21,051 nt of DNA. It comes from Pseudomonas_S sp047607345 (GTDB lineage Bacteria; Pseudomonadota; Gammaproteobacteria; Xanthomonadales; Xanthomonadaceae). The notes beneath the pieces were generated by a model that saw nothing but the letters and a program-made list of their open reading frames with translations, did no database searches and had not been told where the DNA came from. The stretch is taken from positions 1-21,051 of the forward strand of contig JASGDF010000020.1 in NCBI GenBank assembly GCA_047607345.1. Direction: 5' to 3'. The position numbers and the translations under genes were made by a program. Positions 1 to 7,104 of this stretch are shown one piece after another. Numbering within the stretch: the stretch's first letter is position 1; every line of letters starts with the position of its first letter.

Positions 1-673
1 CGCCCGTGCGCTCCGGCTCGCGCTGCGATGGCGCGCGCGCGGCGTCGGCAGCGGGCAGCAGGCTGCCGTGGTCGGCGGCGGCCCGCTTGACGTCGGCCAT
101 CGTCACCGCGCCGTCCGCGCCGCTGGCGCGCACGCGGCTCAGCTCGACGCCGAGCTTCCTCGCCATCGCACGCACCGCCGGCATCGCCTTGATCCCGCCG
201 ACCGTGATCGCCTGTTCGGCATGCACGGTATCGGAGCTGTGCATCGCGCCGACCACGGTGCCGGCGTCGGGAGCGGCGCGAACACCCGTGGGAGGGACTT
301 CAGCCCCGACCGGGCTCTCCCGGGACAGCGTCGGGACTGAAGTCCCTCCCACAGAAGCACCCACGGAAGCGCCGCCGCCGTGGTGGTGATGCCCGGTGTC
401 CTGGCCCTCGGCGCGCTGTGGCAGGTTCGGATCGAGTTCGAACTGCGCCAGCAGCGCGCCGGTGACGATCACGTCACCGGCCGCGCCGGCTTGACGGACG
501 AGCCTGCCCGAGACCGGGGAGGGCACCTCGACCACGGCCTTGGCGGTCTCCATCGCCACCAGCGGTTCGTCGAGCCGGACCGTGTCGCCCTGTTTGACGA
601 ACCATTCGACGATGGTGGCGTCGGGCAGGCCTTCGCCCAGATCGGGCAGGTTGAAGTTCTTGGTCTGACTCAT
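1..673 (-). CDS. 2-oxo acid dehydrogenase E2 (dihydrolipoamide acyltransferase), N-terminal part
   Basis: This is the acyl-carrying core subunit of a pyruvate or branched-chain 2-oxo acid dehydrogenase complex, cut by the window edge after 224 codons; the catalytic domain lies outside. Residues 1-80 form a lipoyl domain (NLPDLGEGLPDATIVEW start) with the lipoyl-lysine K45 in METAKAVVEVPSP. A His/Gly-rich linker follows (HHHHGGG, 95-101). Residues about 160-198 look like the peripheral-subunit-binding domain (AMPAVRAMARKLGVEL, then GADGAVTMADVKRA). Residues about 108-129 are encoded by an in-frame REP-like palindrome (288-352). The start ATG at 673-671 overlaps the stop of a small upstream ORF as ATGA, indicating translational coupling. 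The E2 identity is firm; the substrate (pyruvate or branched-chain) cannot be decided from this part. Confidence 0.9.
   Translation of the reverse strand, partial: MSQTKNFNLPDLGEGLPDATIVEWFVKQGDTVRLDEPLVAMETAKAVVEVPSPVSGRLVRQAGAAGDVIVTGALLAQFELDPNLPQRAEGQDTGHHHHGGGASVGASVGGTSVPTLSRESPVGAEVPPTGVRAAPDAGTVVGAMHSSDTVHAEQAITVGGIKAMPAVRAMARKLGVELSRVRASGADGAVTMADVKRAAADHGSLLPAADAARAPSQREPERTG
288..352. repeat. REP-like palindrome R1, in frame inside the E2 gene
   Basis: This 65-bp imperfect palindrome runs from GTGGGAGGGACTTCAG to CTGAAGTCCCTCCCAC. It belongs to the same family as the copies at 1831, 4257, 11557 and 16660. Here the usual GTAG end reads GTGG, which also removes a potential stop. Read on the minus strand it is open and encodes VGGTSVPTLSRESPVGAEVP plus PT, placed in the flexible linker after the lipoyl domain. 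Confidence 0.85.
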
Positions 674-825
674 CGGGCTTGGCATTCCAGAAAGGGTTCT
701 TCGAGCAATTCCAGGTTGGCGGCCGGCGCCCAGCCGGCGTTGCCGTCGTCCAGGCGGATCGGACTGGGATAGGCGCTGCGGTAGTCGCCGAGCAGGCGTG
801 CGCGGCGCATGCGGGAGCGTGTCAT
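670..825 (-). CDS. Small 51-residue protein between E1beta and E2
   Basis: This is a short open frame filling the gap between the E1beta stop (846) and the E2 start (673). It would encode 51 residues, starting MTRSRMRRARLLGDYRSAYP and ending LLEEPFLECQAR, with a basic N-terminus and an acidic, leucine-rich C-terminal end. Its TGA (672-670) overlaps the E2 ATG as ATGA, the same coupling used between E1alpha and E1beta, which argues that the frame is translated. The Shine-Dalgarno is weak. There is no membrane segment and no motif I recognise, so the function is unknown. It might be an operon-specific accessory protein or merely a coupling frame that delivers ribosomes to E2. Confidence 0.5.
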   Translation of the reverse strand: MTRSRMRRARLLGDYRSAYPSPIRLDDGNAGWAPAANLELLEEPFLECQAR

Positions 826-845
826 GGATTCGCGGATGGCACGCG

Positions 846-1955
846 CTAGCCCGCCGCCATCGCGCGTCGCGCGGCCGCGACGATCCGTTCCACGCTCGGC
901 AGATACTTCATCTCCAGCCGGAATAGCGGGACGTGGGTGTCGTAGCCGGCGACGCGCTCGACCGGCGCGAGCAGGTCGTACATCGACCGCTCGGCCAGGC
1001 GCGCGGCGATCTCGGCGCCGAAGCCGGCGCTGCGCGGGGCCTCCTGCGCGATCACGCAGCGGCCGGTGCGGGCCACCGACTCAGCGATGGTGTCGAAGTC
1101 GAGCGGGCGCAGCGTGGCCACGTCGATCACCTCGGCGCTGATGCCTTCGCCGGCCAGTCGCTCGGCTGCCTCCAACGCCTCCTTCACCTGCGCGCCCCAC
1201 GCCACCAGAGTCACGTCGCTGCCCTCGCGCAGCACGAAGCACACGTCCAGCGGCAGCGCCTCGCCGTCGTCGGCGACCACTTCCTTGTACTGGCGATAGA
1301 TGCGCTTGGGCTCGAAGTAGATCACCGGATCGGGATCGCGGATCGCCGCCAGCAGCAGGCCGTAGGCGCGCTGCGGCGAGGACGGGATCACCACGCGCAG
1401 GCCCGGCACGTTGGTGAACATCGCCTCGTTGGCCTCGCTGTGGTGTTCGGGCGCGCGGATCCCGCCGCCCCATGGCACACGCAGCACCATCGGGCAGTGC
1501 AGGCGGCCGCGGGTGCGGTTGCGCAGGCGCGCGGCATGGCTGACCAGGTGGTCGATCATCGGGTAGACGAAGCCGTCGAACTGCGATTCGGCGACCGGCT
1601 TCATGCCCTGCGCGGCCAGGCCGACGCTGAGCCCGGCGATGGTGGTCTCGTCGAGCGGGGTGTCGAGCACGCGCTGCGCGCCGAAGCGCTGCAGCAGCCC
1701 GGCGGTGGCGCGGAACACGCCGCCGTTGACGCCGACGTCCTCGCCCAGTACCAGCACCGACGGGTCGTGCGCCAGCTCCCAGGCCAGCGCCTGGGTGATC
1801 GCCTCGATCAGGGTGATCGGGGTGGTGGTGCCTGTAGGAGGGACTTCAGTCCCGATGCTTTCCCGGGAAGGCCCCATCGGGACTGATGGCCCGAGGCCAC
1901 CCGGAGTCCCTCCTACAGGTTCCAATGTCGTCTTCTTGTCCACTTCGACGTTCAT
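846..1955 (-). CDS. 2-oxo acid dehydrogenase E1 subunit beta
   Basis: This is the beta half of the thiamine-diphosphate-dependent E1 heterotetramer, which decarboxylates the 2-oxo acid and acylates lipoyl-E2. The 369-residue product shows the transketolase-like pyrimidine-binding domain (SVLVLGEDVGVNGGVFRAT, then RVLDTPLDETTIAGLSVG and VAESQFDGFVYPMIDH) and the C-terminal transketolase domain (VTLVAWGAQVKEALEAAERL, VIDVATLRPLDFDTI, then IAQEAPRSAGFGAEIAARL). I chose the start at 1955 because it makes an ATGA overlap with the E1alpha stop. The family is usually about 325-340 residues; the excess here is N-terminal, where residues about 13-42 are encoded by a REP-like palindrome (1831-1919). 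A longer open frame reaches 2621 but runs antiparallel in frame to E1alpha coding and is not credible. Confidence 0.9.
   Translation of the reverse strand: MNVEVDKKTTLEPVGGTPGGLGPSVPMGPSRESIGTEVPPTGTTTPITLIEAITQALAWELAHDPSVLVLGEDVGVNGGVFRATAGLLQRFGAQRVLDTPLDETTIAGLSVGLAAQGMKPVAESQFDGFVYPMIDHLVSHAARLRNRTRGRLHCPMVLRVPWGGGIRAPEHHSEANEAMFTNVPGLRVVIPSSPQRAYGLLLAAIRDPDPVIYFEPKRIYRQYKEVVADDGEALPLDVCFVLREGSDVTLVAWGAQVKEALEAAERLAGEGISAEVIDVATLRPLDFDTIAESVARTGRCVIAQEAPRSAGFGAEIAARLAERSMYDLLAPVERVAGYDTHVPLFRLEMKYLPSVERIVAAARRAMAAG
1831..1919. repeat. REP-like palindrome R2, in frame inside the E1beta gene
   Basis: This 89-bp element is bounded by CCTGTAGG and CCTACAGG, with the family core GGACTTCAGTCCCGATG and its inverse. 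Near its right arm it carries an extra small hairpin (TGGCCcgaGGCCA, 1886-1898), also present in the copy at 11557. On the minus strand it is in frame and contributes residues about 13-42 of E1beta, including SVPMGPSRESIGTEVPPTG, nearly the peptide made by R1 in E2. The GTA of GTAG is read as valine, so no stop arises. Confidence 0.87.
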
Positions 1956-3061
1956 GCGCGCTGCTGCTCCAGGGCAATGGCCGTGGCGCGCTGGGACAGC
2001 AGCTCCGGCGGGGGATCGGCATACAGGTGATCGAACATCGCCTGCACCGGCTGCACCGGGGTGGCCAGGTAGGCATCGACCTCGGCGTCCACATGCGCGG
2101 CGCATTCGGCCTGCCACGCGGCTTCCTGTGCCTCGTCCCAGACCCCCTGGTCGACGAGGTAGCGACGCAGGCGGGTCAGCGGCTCGCGGGTCCAGGCTTG
2201 CTTGACCTCGGCATCGTCGCGATAGCGGCGCGCGTCGTCGGCGGTAGTGTGGTCGGACAGGCGGTAGGTGAGGAACTCGATGACGCTGCCGCCTTCGCCG
2301 GCGAGCGCGCGCTCGCGCGCCCGGCGCATCGCTTCCAGCACCGCGATCAGGTCGTTGCCATCGACCTGCAGGCATTGCAGGCCACCGGCGATGCCCTTCT
2401 GCGCCAGCGTCTGCGCGCCGGTCTGTGCCGAGCGCGGCACCGAGATCGCCCAGCCGTTGTTGACCACGCACAGGATCAGCGGCAGCGCGTAGGCGCCGGC
2501 CGAGTTGAGCGCGGCGTAGAAATCGGTCTTGGAGCTGCCGCCGTCGCCGCACACCGCCACCGCGACCTGCGGCTGCTCGCGTAGTTTGAACGCCAGCGCG
2601 GCGCCGGCCGCGTGCAGGCACTGGGTCGAGATCGGCACGCAGAACGGGAAGTCGATCGCGGCCGGGGTGTCGCGCGGGAAATCGCTGCCGCGCTCGTCGC
2701 CGCCCCAGTACAGCAGCACGTCACGCCCGCGCACGCCGCGCTCGAACAGGCTGCCGGCTTCGCGGTAGCTCGGCGCGAACACGTCGCCGGCGCGCATCGA
2801 CGCGCCGATGCCGATGTGCGCGGCCTCGTGGCCCAGCGCGGACGGGTAGGTGCCGAGCTTGCCGGTGCGCTGCAGCGCGACCGCCTTGGCGTCGAAGATG
2901 CGCACGTAGAGCATCCGCTTGAACAACTCGACCAGCCGGCGCGGATTGGCCGCGTCGGCGGGAAGATCCTCGCGCACCGGCGTGCCGTCCGTGTCCAGGT
3001 AGCGCAGGAACTCGATCTCGAACTGTGCAGCAACGGTCATCGCGAGTGGGACCTTCGGCAT
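1952..3061 (-). CDS. 2-oxo acid dehydrogenase E1 subunit alpha
   Basis: This is the thiamine-diphosphate-binding subunit of the E1 component. It carries the TPP/Mg motif starting GDGGSSKTDFYAALNSAGAY and closing at VVNN (GDG-N-NN type), preceded by KLGTYPSALGHEAAHIGIG, VFAPSYREAGSLFERG and LLYWGGDERGSDF, the last resembling branched-chain and pyruvate E1alpha alike. The conserved phosphorylation-loop region YRLSDHTTADDARRYR is also present. The length (369) is normal. Two starts are possible: ATG at 3061 (used here) or ATG at 3040 (MTVAAQF), with an AAGG upstream of the latter. It is the first gene of a minus-strand operon with E1beta and E2. An AT-rich stretch at about 3062-3105, unusual for this GC-rich DNA, probably holds the promoter. 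Branched-chain specificity would fit iso-fatty-acid synthesis but is inference. Confidence 0.9.
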   Translation of the reverse strand: MPKVPLAMTVAAQFEIEFLRYLDTDGTPVREDLPADAANPRRLVELFKRMLYVRIFDAKAVALQRTGKLGTYPSALGHEAAHIGIGASMRAGDVFAPSYREAGSLFERGVRGRDVLLYWGGDERGSDFPRDTPAAIDFPFCVPISTQCLHAAGAALAFKLREQPQVAVAVCGDGGSSKTDFYAALNSAGAYALPLILCVVNNGWAISVPRSAQTGAQTLAQKGIAGGLQCLQVDGNDLIAVLEAMRRARERALAGEGGSVIEFLTYRLSDHTTADDARRYRDDAEVKQAWTREPLTRLRRYLVDQGVWDEAQEAAWQAECAAHVDAEVDAYLATPVQPVQAMFDHLYADPPPELLSQRATAIALEQQRA

Positions 3062-3387
3062 GAATTTTCAAATGATATGAAGCGCGATGTTAAGTAATCC
3101 ATAGGTGGAAGCCGTCCCGCGCCGCATCACGCTCGCATGCCGGCGGCGGTCGCGACAAGGCCGAGCCTCGTCCTTGCCTGCGTCGAGACCATGGGGGGGG
3201 CGGCGCGGCTGAAGCCCGGTGTCCGGCGGCACTCGCCGAGGCGGCCGCGCCTGACGCGCGTTGGAGCCGCTCCTGCGCATCATGGTAGACGCCGGACCCG
3301 CGATGGCAAAGGCGCGCGGCTTGCGCGGCGGCGCCGATCCTGCGCCGGCTGCGCTACCCTTGCCACCCCCTGAGCGCGGCCCTGGCC
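3062..3387. other. Intergenic region between the E1alpha operon and kynA
   Basis: These 326 bp lie between the divergent E1alpha operon and kynA. The left 45 bp are AT-rich and likely carry the minus-strand promoter, although no well-spaced -35/-10 pair stands out. There is a run of eight G at 3193-3200. Just upstream of kynA, CTACCCT (3353-3359) is a weak -10 candidate. No convincing gene, RNA or inverted repeat was found; the open frames here look like GC-rich noise. Confidence 0.5.
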
Positions 3388-4260
3388 ATGTCCGTCGACA
3401 AGAACCTGCGTGAGCTGGAAGCCGGCATCCACACCGACTTGGAAGGCCGACTGACCTACGGCGGCTATCTGCGGCTGGAACAGCTGCTGTCGGCACAGCA
3501 GCCGCTGTCGGATCCGCCGCATCACGACGAACTGCTGTTCATCATCCAGCACCAGACCTCCGAGCTGTGGTTGAAGTTGCTCGCCCACGAGCTGCGTGCG
3601 GCGATCGCGCGCCTGCAGCGCGACGAGGTCTGGCAGTGCCGCAAGGTGCTGGCGCGCGGCAAGCAAGTGCTGCGCCAGCTGACCGAGCAGTGGTCGGTGC
3701 TGGAGACGCTGACACCGAGCGACTACATGGGCTTTCGCGACACGCTCGGGCCGGCCTCGGGCTTTCAGTCGCTGCAGTACCGCTACATCGAATTCCTGCT
3801 CGGCAACAAGAACGCGCAGATGCTCAAGGTGTTCGCTCACGATCCGGACGGGCAGGCGCGGCTGCGCGCGGCCCTGGAGGCGCCGAGCCTGTACGACGAG
3901 TTCCTGCTCTACCTGTCGCGCTGGGGGCATGCGATCCCGGCCGCGCAGTTGCGGCGCGACTGGACCTGCACCCACGTTTCCGACCCGGCGCTGCGGCCGG
4001 TGTTCGAACGCATCTACGAGCACACCGATCGCTACTGGCGCGAGTACTCGCTGGCCGAGGACCTGGTCGATCTGGAGACCCAGTTCCAGCTGTGGCGTTT
4101 CCGTCACCTGCGCACGGTGCAGCGGATCATCGGCTTCAAACGTGGTACCGGCGGCTCCAGCGGCGTGGGCTTCCTAAGGCAGGCGCTGGAGCTGACGTTT
4201 TTCCCGGAGCTGTTTGAGGTGCGTACGTCGATCGGGATGCCGCCGCGGGCGTCCCCGTAG
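3388..4260 (+). CDS. kynA: Tryptophan 2,3-dioxygenase
   Basis: This haem enzyme opens the indole ring of L-tryptophan to N-formylkynurenine, the first step of the kynurenine pathway (catabolism and NAD precursor supply). All active-site residues known from the X. campestris enzyme fall at the same numbers: F51 and H55 (FIIQHQTSELW), Y113, R117 and S124 (SDYMGFRDTLGPASGF), the haem ligand H240 (LWRFRHLRTVQ) and T254 in the GTGGSSGV loop. The protein has 290 residues, slightly shorter than the roughly 298 I recall for X. campestris. Its last codon runs straight into a REP-like palindrome whose GTAG provides the stop, so the C-terminal tail may have been trimmed by that element. The ATG at 3388 matches the family start. 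No good Shine-Dalgarno is visible. Confidence 0.97.
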   Translation: MSVDKNLRELEAGIHTDLEGRLTYGGYLRLEQLLSAQQPLSDPPHHDELLFIIQHQTSELWLKLLAHELRAAIARLQRDEVWQCRKVLARGKQVLRQLTEQWSVLETLTPSDYMGFRDTLGPASGFQSLQYRYIEFLLGNKNAQMLKVFAHDPDGQARLRAALEAPSLYDEFLLYLSRWGHAIPAAQLRRDWTCTHVSDPALRPVFERIYEHTDRYWREYSLAEDLVDLETQFQLWRFRHLRTVQRIIGFKRGTGGSSGVGFLRQALELTFFPELFEVRTSIGMPPRASP

Positions 4261-4324
4261 GAGCGACTTCAGCCGCGATGGGGCGTTACCGGCCAAAACC
4301 CATCGCGACTGAAGTCGCTCCTAC
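4257..4324. repeat. REP-like palindrome R3, overlapping the kynA stop
   Basis: This 68-bp near-perfect palindrome runs from GTAGGAGCGACTTCAGCCGC to GACTGAAGTCGCTCCTAC, with a short central part. The TAG of its opening GTAG is the kynA stop codon (4258-4260). As RNA it would fold into a long hairpin at the kynA 3' end; it has no U-tract, so it may stabilise or attenuate the transcript rather than act as a classic terminator. Confidence 0.9.
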
Positions 4325-4373
4325 GAGAAATTCCGTGTCCACGGGCGGATAGAGGCCGAAGCCGGCTTCTGCC

Positions 4374-5243
4374 TCAGAGTGCCGCCAGCGCCGCCTCCAG
4401 CGTCTGCGCCAGCGGTGTGGTCGGCCGCCCGATCAGCCCGCTGAGCTGGCGGCCGTCGTCGAACAGCGCGCCGCGCGCGGCCGCCGCGTCCGAATCGGCC
4501 AGTACCTCGGCGAACGGCGCCGGCAGCCCGGCCTTGACCAGCCCGTCGCGGAAATCGGCCTGGGGCAGGTCCTGGTAGACCACCGGCTTGCCGGCCAGCC
4601 GGCTCACCTCGGCGGCGTATTCGGCCAGCGTGTAGCCGCTGTCGCCGGCCAGCTCGTAGGTCTTGCCGGCATGGCCATCCCCGGCGAGCACCGCCGCCGC
4701 GGCCGCGGCGTAGTCCTCGCGGGTGGCGGTGGCGAAGCGGCCCTCGCCCGCGCTGCCGAAGCGCACGCCGCTGGCCAGTTCGTGGGCCAGGCCGGCGGTC
4801 AGATTCTCGGTGTACCAGCCGTTGCGCAGCAGTACCACCGGCAAGCCGGAGGCACGCAGCAGCGCCTCGGTCTCGCGGTGCTCCACCGCCAGCGCGAGCT
4901 CGCTGGTGTCGGCGCGCAGCACGCTGGTGTAGGCGATCAACTGGACGCCGGCGCGCGTCGCCGCCTCGATCACGTTGCGATGCTGGGCGGTGCGCTGGCC
5001 GATCGCGTTGGAAGACACCAGCAGCACGCGCTCGATCCCGGCCAGCGCGGCGTCCCAGCCGGCGGGATCGGCATAGTCGGCCACGCGCACCTCCACGCCG
5101 GCGGCGGCCAGGTCGGCGGCCTTGCCGGCATCGCGCACCGCCACCGCCAGTTCGGCGGCGGGGACCTTCTTCAACAGTTCGGCAACCACCTTGCGGCCGA
5201 GCTGGCCGGTGGCGGCGGTGACGAGCAGACGGGCTGAGGACAT
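4374..5243 (-). CDS. qorB: NAD(P)H:quinone oxidoreductase, QorB/YtfG type
   Basis: This is an NmrA-like atypical short-chain dehydrogenase that reduces quinones with NADPH. The 289-residue protein opens with the dinucleotide-binding loop VTAATGQLGRKVVAELLKK (residues 8-26) and aligns along its length with E. coli YtfG: VRVADYADPAGWDAALAGIE, QHRNVIEAA, LIAYTSVLRADTS, VVLLRNGWYTENL, YELAGDSGYTLAEYAAEVSR, and LFDDGRQLSGLIGRPTTPLA near the end. I chose the start at 5243 because the ytfG-like protein begins there; the open frame continues upstream but through the regulatory gap. It is divergent from an HxlR-type regulator, the same pair as ytfG/ytfH in enterobacteria, so regulation by its neighbour is likely. 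Confidence 0.93.
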   Translation of the reverse strand: MSSARLLVTAATGQLGRKVVAELLKKVPAAELAVAVRDAGKAADLAAAGVEVRVADYADPAGWDAALAGIERVLLVSSNAIGQRTAQHRNVIEAATRAGVQLIAYTSVLRADTSELALAVEHRETEALLRASGLPVVLLRNGWYTENLTAGLAHELASGVRFGSAGEGRFATATREDYAAAAAAVLAGDGHAGKTYELAGDSGYTLAEYAAEVSRLAGKPVVYQDLPQADFRDGLVKAGLPAPFAEVLADSDAAAARGALFDDGRQLSGLIGRPTTPLAQTLEAALAAL

Positions 5244-5322
5244 GGCGATACTCCGGTTCGGGTCAGGGATTGGATCGGCGCACGCGAGCGTGCGGAGCTG
5301 CGGAGAGGGTCTTCGCAGGAGA

Positions 5323-5345
5323 CATGGTCTAGAATAGGGACCATG
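5323..5345. promoter_or_regulatory. Putative HxlR operator between qorB and its regulator
   Basis: This is a perfect inverted repeat, CATGGTC-N9-GACCATG, in the gap between the divergent genes. The spacer contains TAGAAT (5330-5335), a good -10 for the plus-strand regulator, and in reverse TATTCT, a possible -10 for qorB. A protein bound here would block both promoters, as expected for autorepression by an HxlR-family factor. This is inference from position and symmetry. Confidence 0.55.
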
Positions 5346-5401
5346 CCTCCGCAACGTAAGAAGGCAGCTTGCCCTCCCTTGGTTACCTGCAAGGAACCGC
5401 C

Positions 5402-5797
5402 ATGGAACGCTCGACGCTGGTCGCTCAAGAATCCCTCGAAGGCATGCAATGGCAGTCCGACTGCCCGGTCCGCGACGTGCTCGACCGGGTCGCCGCCAAA
5501 TGGACCACCCTGATCCTGCTCGCTCTCGGAGAAGGACCGTTGCGCTTCGGCGAGCTGCACCGCGCGCTGCCGGACATCTCCAAGCGCATGCTGACCCAGA
5601 GCCTGCGCGACCTGGAGCGCGACGGCCTGCTCACCCGGCACGTCTACCCGACCAAGCCGCCGAGCGTGGAATACCGGCTGTCCGAGCTGGGGCGCTCGAT
5701 GCTGGCGCCGCTCGGTACCCTGATCGAATGGGCCGCGCAGGCGCATCCGACGATCCAGCAGGCGCGCCGGGCCTACGACGCGGCCGAGGCGGCGTGA
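5402..5797 (+). CDS. HxlR-family winged-helix regulator (YtfH/QorR-like)
   Basis: This is a DNA-binding repressor of the HxlR/DUF24 family; relatives such as QorR and HypR sense oxidative or electrophile stress through an N-terminal cysteine. The 131-residue protein has that cysteine (C21) in DCPVRDVLDRVAAKWTTLIL, followed by the winged helix-turn-helix RFGELHRALPDISKRMLTQS, LRDLERDGLLTRHVYPTKPP and VEYRLSELGRSM. I chose ATG 5402 because AAGGA lies eight bases upstream; the frame can be extended to a weaker start at 5369. It is divergent from qorB and probably controls it through the 7-9-7 palindrome between them. The sensing role of C21 is inferred from the family. Confidence 0.88.
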   Translation: MERSTLVAQESLEGMQWQSDCPVRDVLDRVAAKWTTLILLALGEGPLRFGELHRALPDISKRMLTQSLRDLERDGLLTRHVYPTKPPSVEYRLSELGRSMLAPLGTLIEWAAQAHPTIQQARRAYDAAEAA

Positions 5798-5890
5798 ACG
5801 CGCGATGCCGGTTCAGCCGCCACGTGTAAGCTATCGGCCCCCGCACCGATCCCGCCGTCCTGCCCGCGCCGCGCGGCAGGCGCCTTCGCC

Positions 5891-6910
5891 ATGACCCACG
5901 CCTCCGTCCCCGCACCGGTGCGCTACGCCGACTCCCTGCGCCTGTCCGTCGCGCCGATGATGGACTGGACCGATCGCCATTGCCGGGTGTTCCACCGGCT
6001 GCTGGCGCCTTCGGCGCGGCTGTATACCGAGATGGTGCATGCCAACGCGGTGATCCACGGCGATCGGGCGCGCTTGCTCGGCTTCGATCCGGTCGAGCAG
6101 CCGCTGGCGCTGCAGTTGGGCGGCAGCGAGCCGCAACTGCTGGCGCAGGCGGCACGGATCGCCGAGGACTGGGGTTACGCCGAGGTCAATCTCAACTGCG
6201 GTTGCCCGTCCGACCGCGTGCAGGCTGGGCGCTTCGGTGCGTGCCTGATGCGCGAGCCGGCGCTGGTGGCCGACTGCGTGGCGGCGATGCGCGCGGCTGT
6301 GTCGATCCCGGTGACGGTGAAGTGCCGGCTGGGCGTGGACGAGGACAACGACTACGACACCTTCGCGGCGTTCGTGGATCAGGTGGTCGCGGCCGGCAGT
6401 GCGATGGTCGTGGTGCATGCGCGCAATGCCTGGCTGAAAGGCCTGTCGCCGAAGGAGAACCGCGAGATTCCGCCACTGCGGTACGACTGGGCCCATCGGC
6501 TGAAGCGTGAGCGGCCGGACCTGCCGGTGGTGCTCAACGGCGGCATCGCCACGCCAACGGCGGCGCAGGCGCACCTGGCGCTGCTTGACGGCGTGATGCT
6601 CGGGCGCGCGGCCTACCACGAGCCCTACGTGCTGCACGAACTGCACGCAGCGCTGTACGGCGCGCCGCTGCGACCGCGCGCGGAACTGCTGCGCGCGCTG
6701 CGTCCCTATGTCGAGGCACGGTTGGCCGAAGGCCTCGCGCTCAAGCACATCACCCGGCATTTGCTCGGCCTGTTCCATGGCCAGCCGGGGGGGCGCGCGT
6801 TTCGCCAAGTGCTTAGCGAGGGCGCGCATCGCGCTGGCGCGGACTGGTCGCTGCTGGAGGAGGCGCTGCGCGTCACCGAACGGCCCGCGCCGCTGACAAC
6901 CATCGGCTGA
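5891..6910 (+). CDS. dusA: tRNA-dihydrouridine synthase A
   Basis: This FMN enzyme reduces uridines in the D-loop of tRNA (U20/U20a for DusA). The 339-residue TIM-barrel protein starts the core with LSVAPMMDWTDRHCRVFHRL, has the catalytic loop VNLNCGCPSDRVQAGRFGAC with C105 as the expected proton donor, and the DusA signature ARNAWLKGLSPKENREIPPL. NGGIATPTAAQAHL and GVMLGRAAYHEPY complete the FMN phosphate site. The C-terminal helical region, about 260-330, is the tRNA-binding domain. No Shine-Dalgarno precedes the ATG at 5891; instead a short GC hairpin (CCTGCC 5859-5864 with GGCAGG 5875-5880) sits just upstream and could modulate translation. It stands alone as a transcription unit. Confidence 0.95.
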   Translation: MTHASVPAPVRYADSLRLSVAPMMDWTDRHCRVFHRLLAPSARLYTEMVHANAVIHGDRARLLGFDPVEQPLALQLGGSEPQLLAQAARIAEDWGYAEVNLNCGCPSDRVQAGRFGACLMREPALVADCVAAMRAAVSIPVTVKCRLGVDEDNDYDTFAAFVDQVVAAGSAMVVVHARNAWLKGLSPKENREIPPLRYDWAHRLKRERPDLPVVLNGGIATPTAAQAHLALLDGVMLGRAAYHEPYVLHELHAALYGAPLRPRAELLRALRPYVEARLAEGLALKHITRHLLGLFHGQPGGRAFRQVLSEGAHRAGADWSLLEEALRVTERPAPLTTIG

Positions 6911-7026
6911 GGTGCCCGCGCGGGGTTCAGGCGCGAGTCGGCCAGGGCGGTCGAACGTTTGCCTTGCGTCAAGACCTGGCCGGGCAAGGTCACCCGCATT
7001 TCATCGCGTCGATGGAGGATGGATCG

Positions 7027-7043
7027 CAAGTACCCGGTACTTG
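7027..7043. promoter_or_regulatory. 17-bp perfect palindrome upstream of the DUF2383-like gene
   Basis: CAAGTACCCGGTACTTG has 8-bp arms around one base and lies about 62-78 bases before the start codon at 7105, in the 194-bp gap after dusA. Its size and position fit a dimeric regulator's operator. No cognate regulator is identifiable. Confidence 0.4.
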
Positions 7044-7104
7044 TTTCCTTCCACCGCGCAGCGCCCGTATGGGCGCCCGCATTCCACACAAATGGAGCCA
7101 TGCG

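Noticed and set aside
95..101. His-tag-like HHHH in the E2 protein (residue numbers)
   Set aside because: It lies in the natural His/Gly/Ala-rich linker of this E2 type, not a vector-derived tag.
846..2621. A 591-residue minus-strand open frame extending E1beta upstream
   Set aside because: The extra part overlaps E1alpha in another frame and is arginine/alanine noise; the ATG at 1955 makes a clean ATGA overlap with the E1alpha stop.
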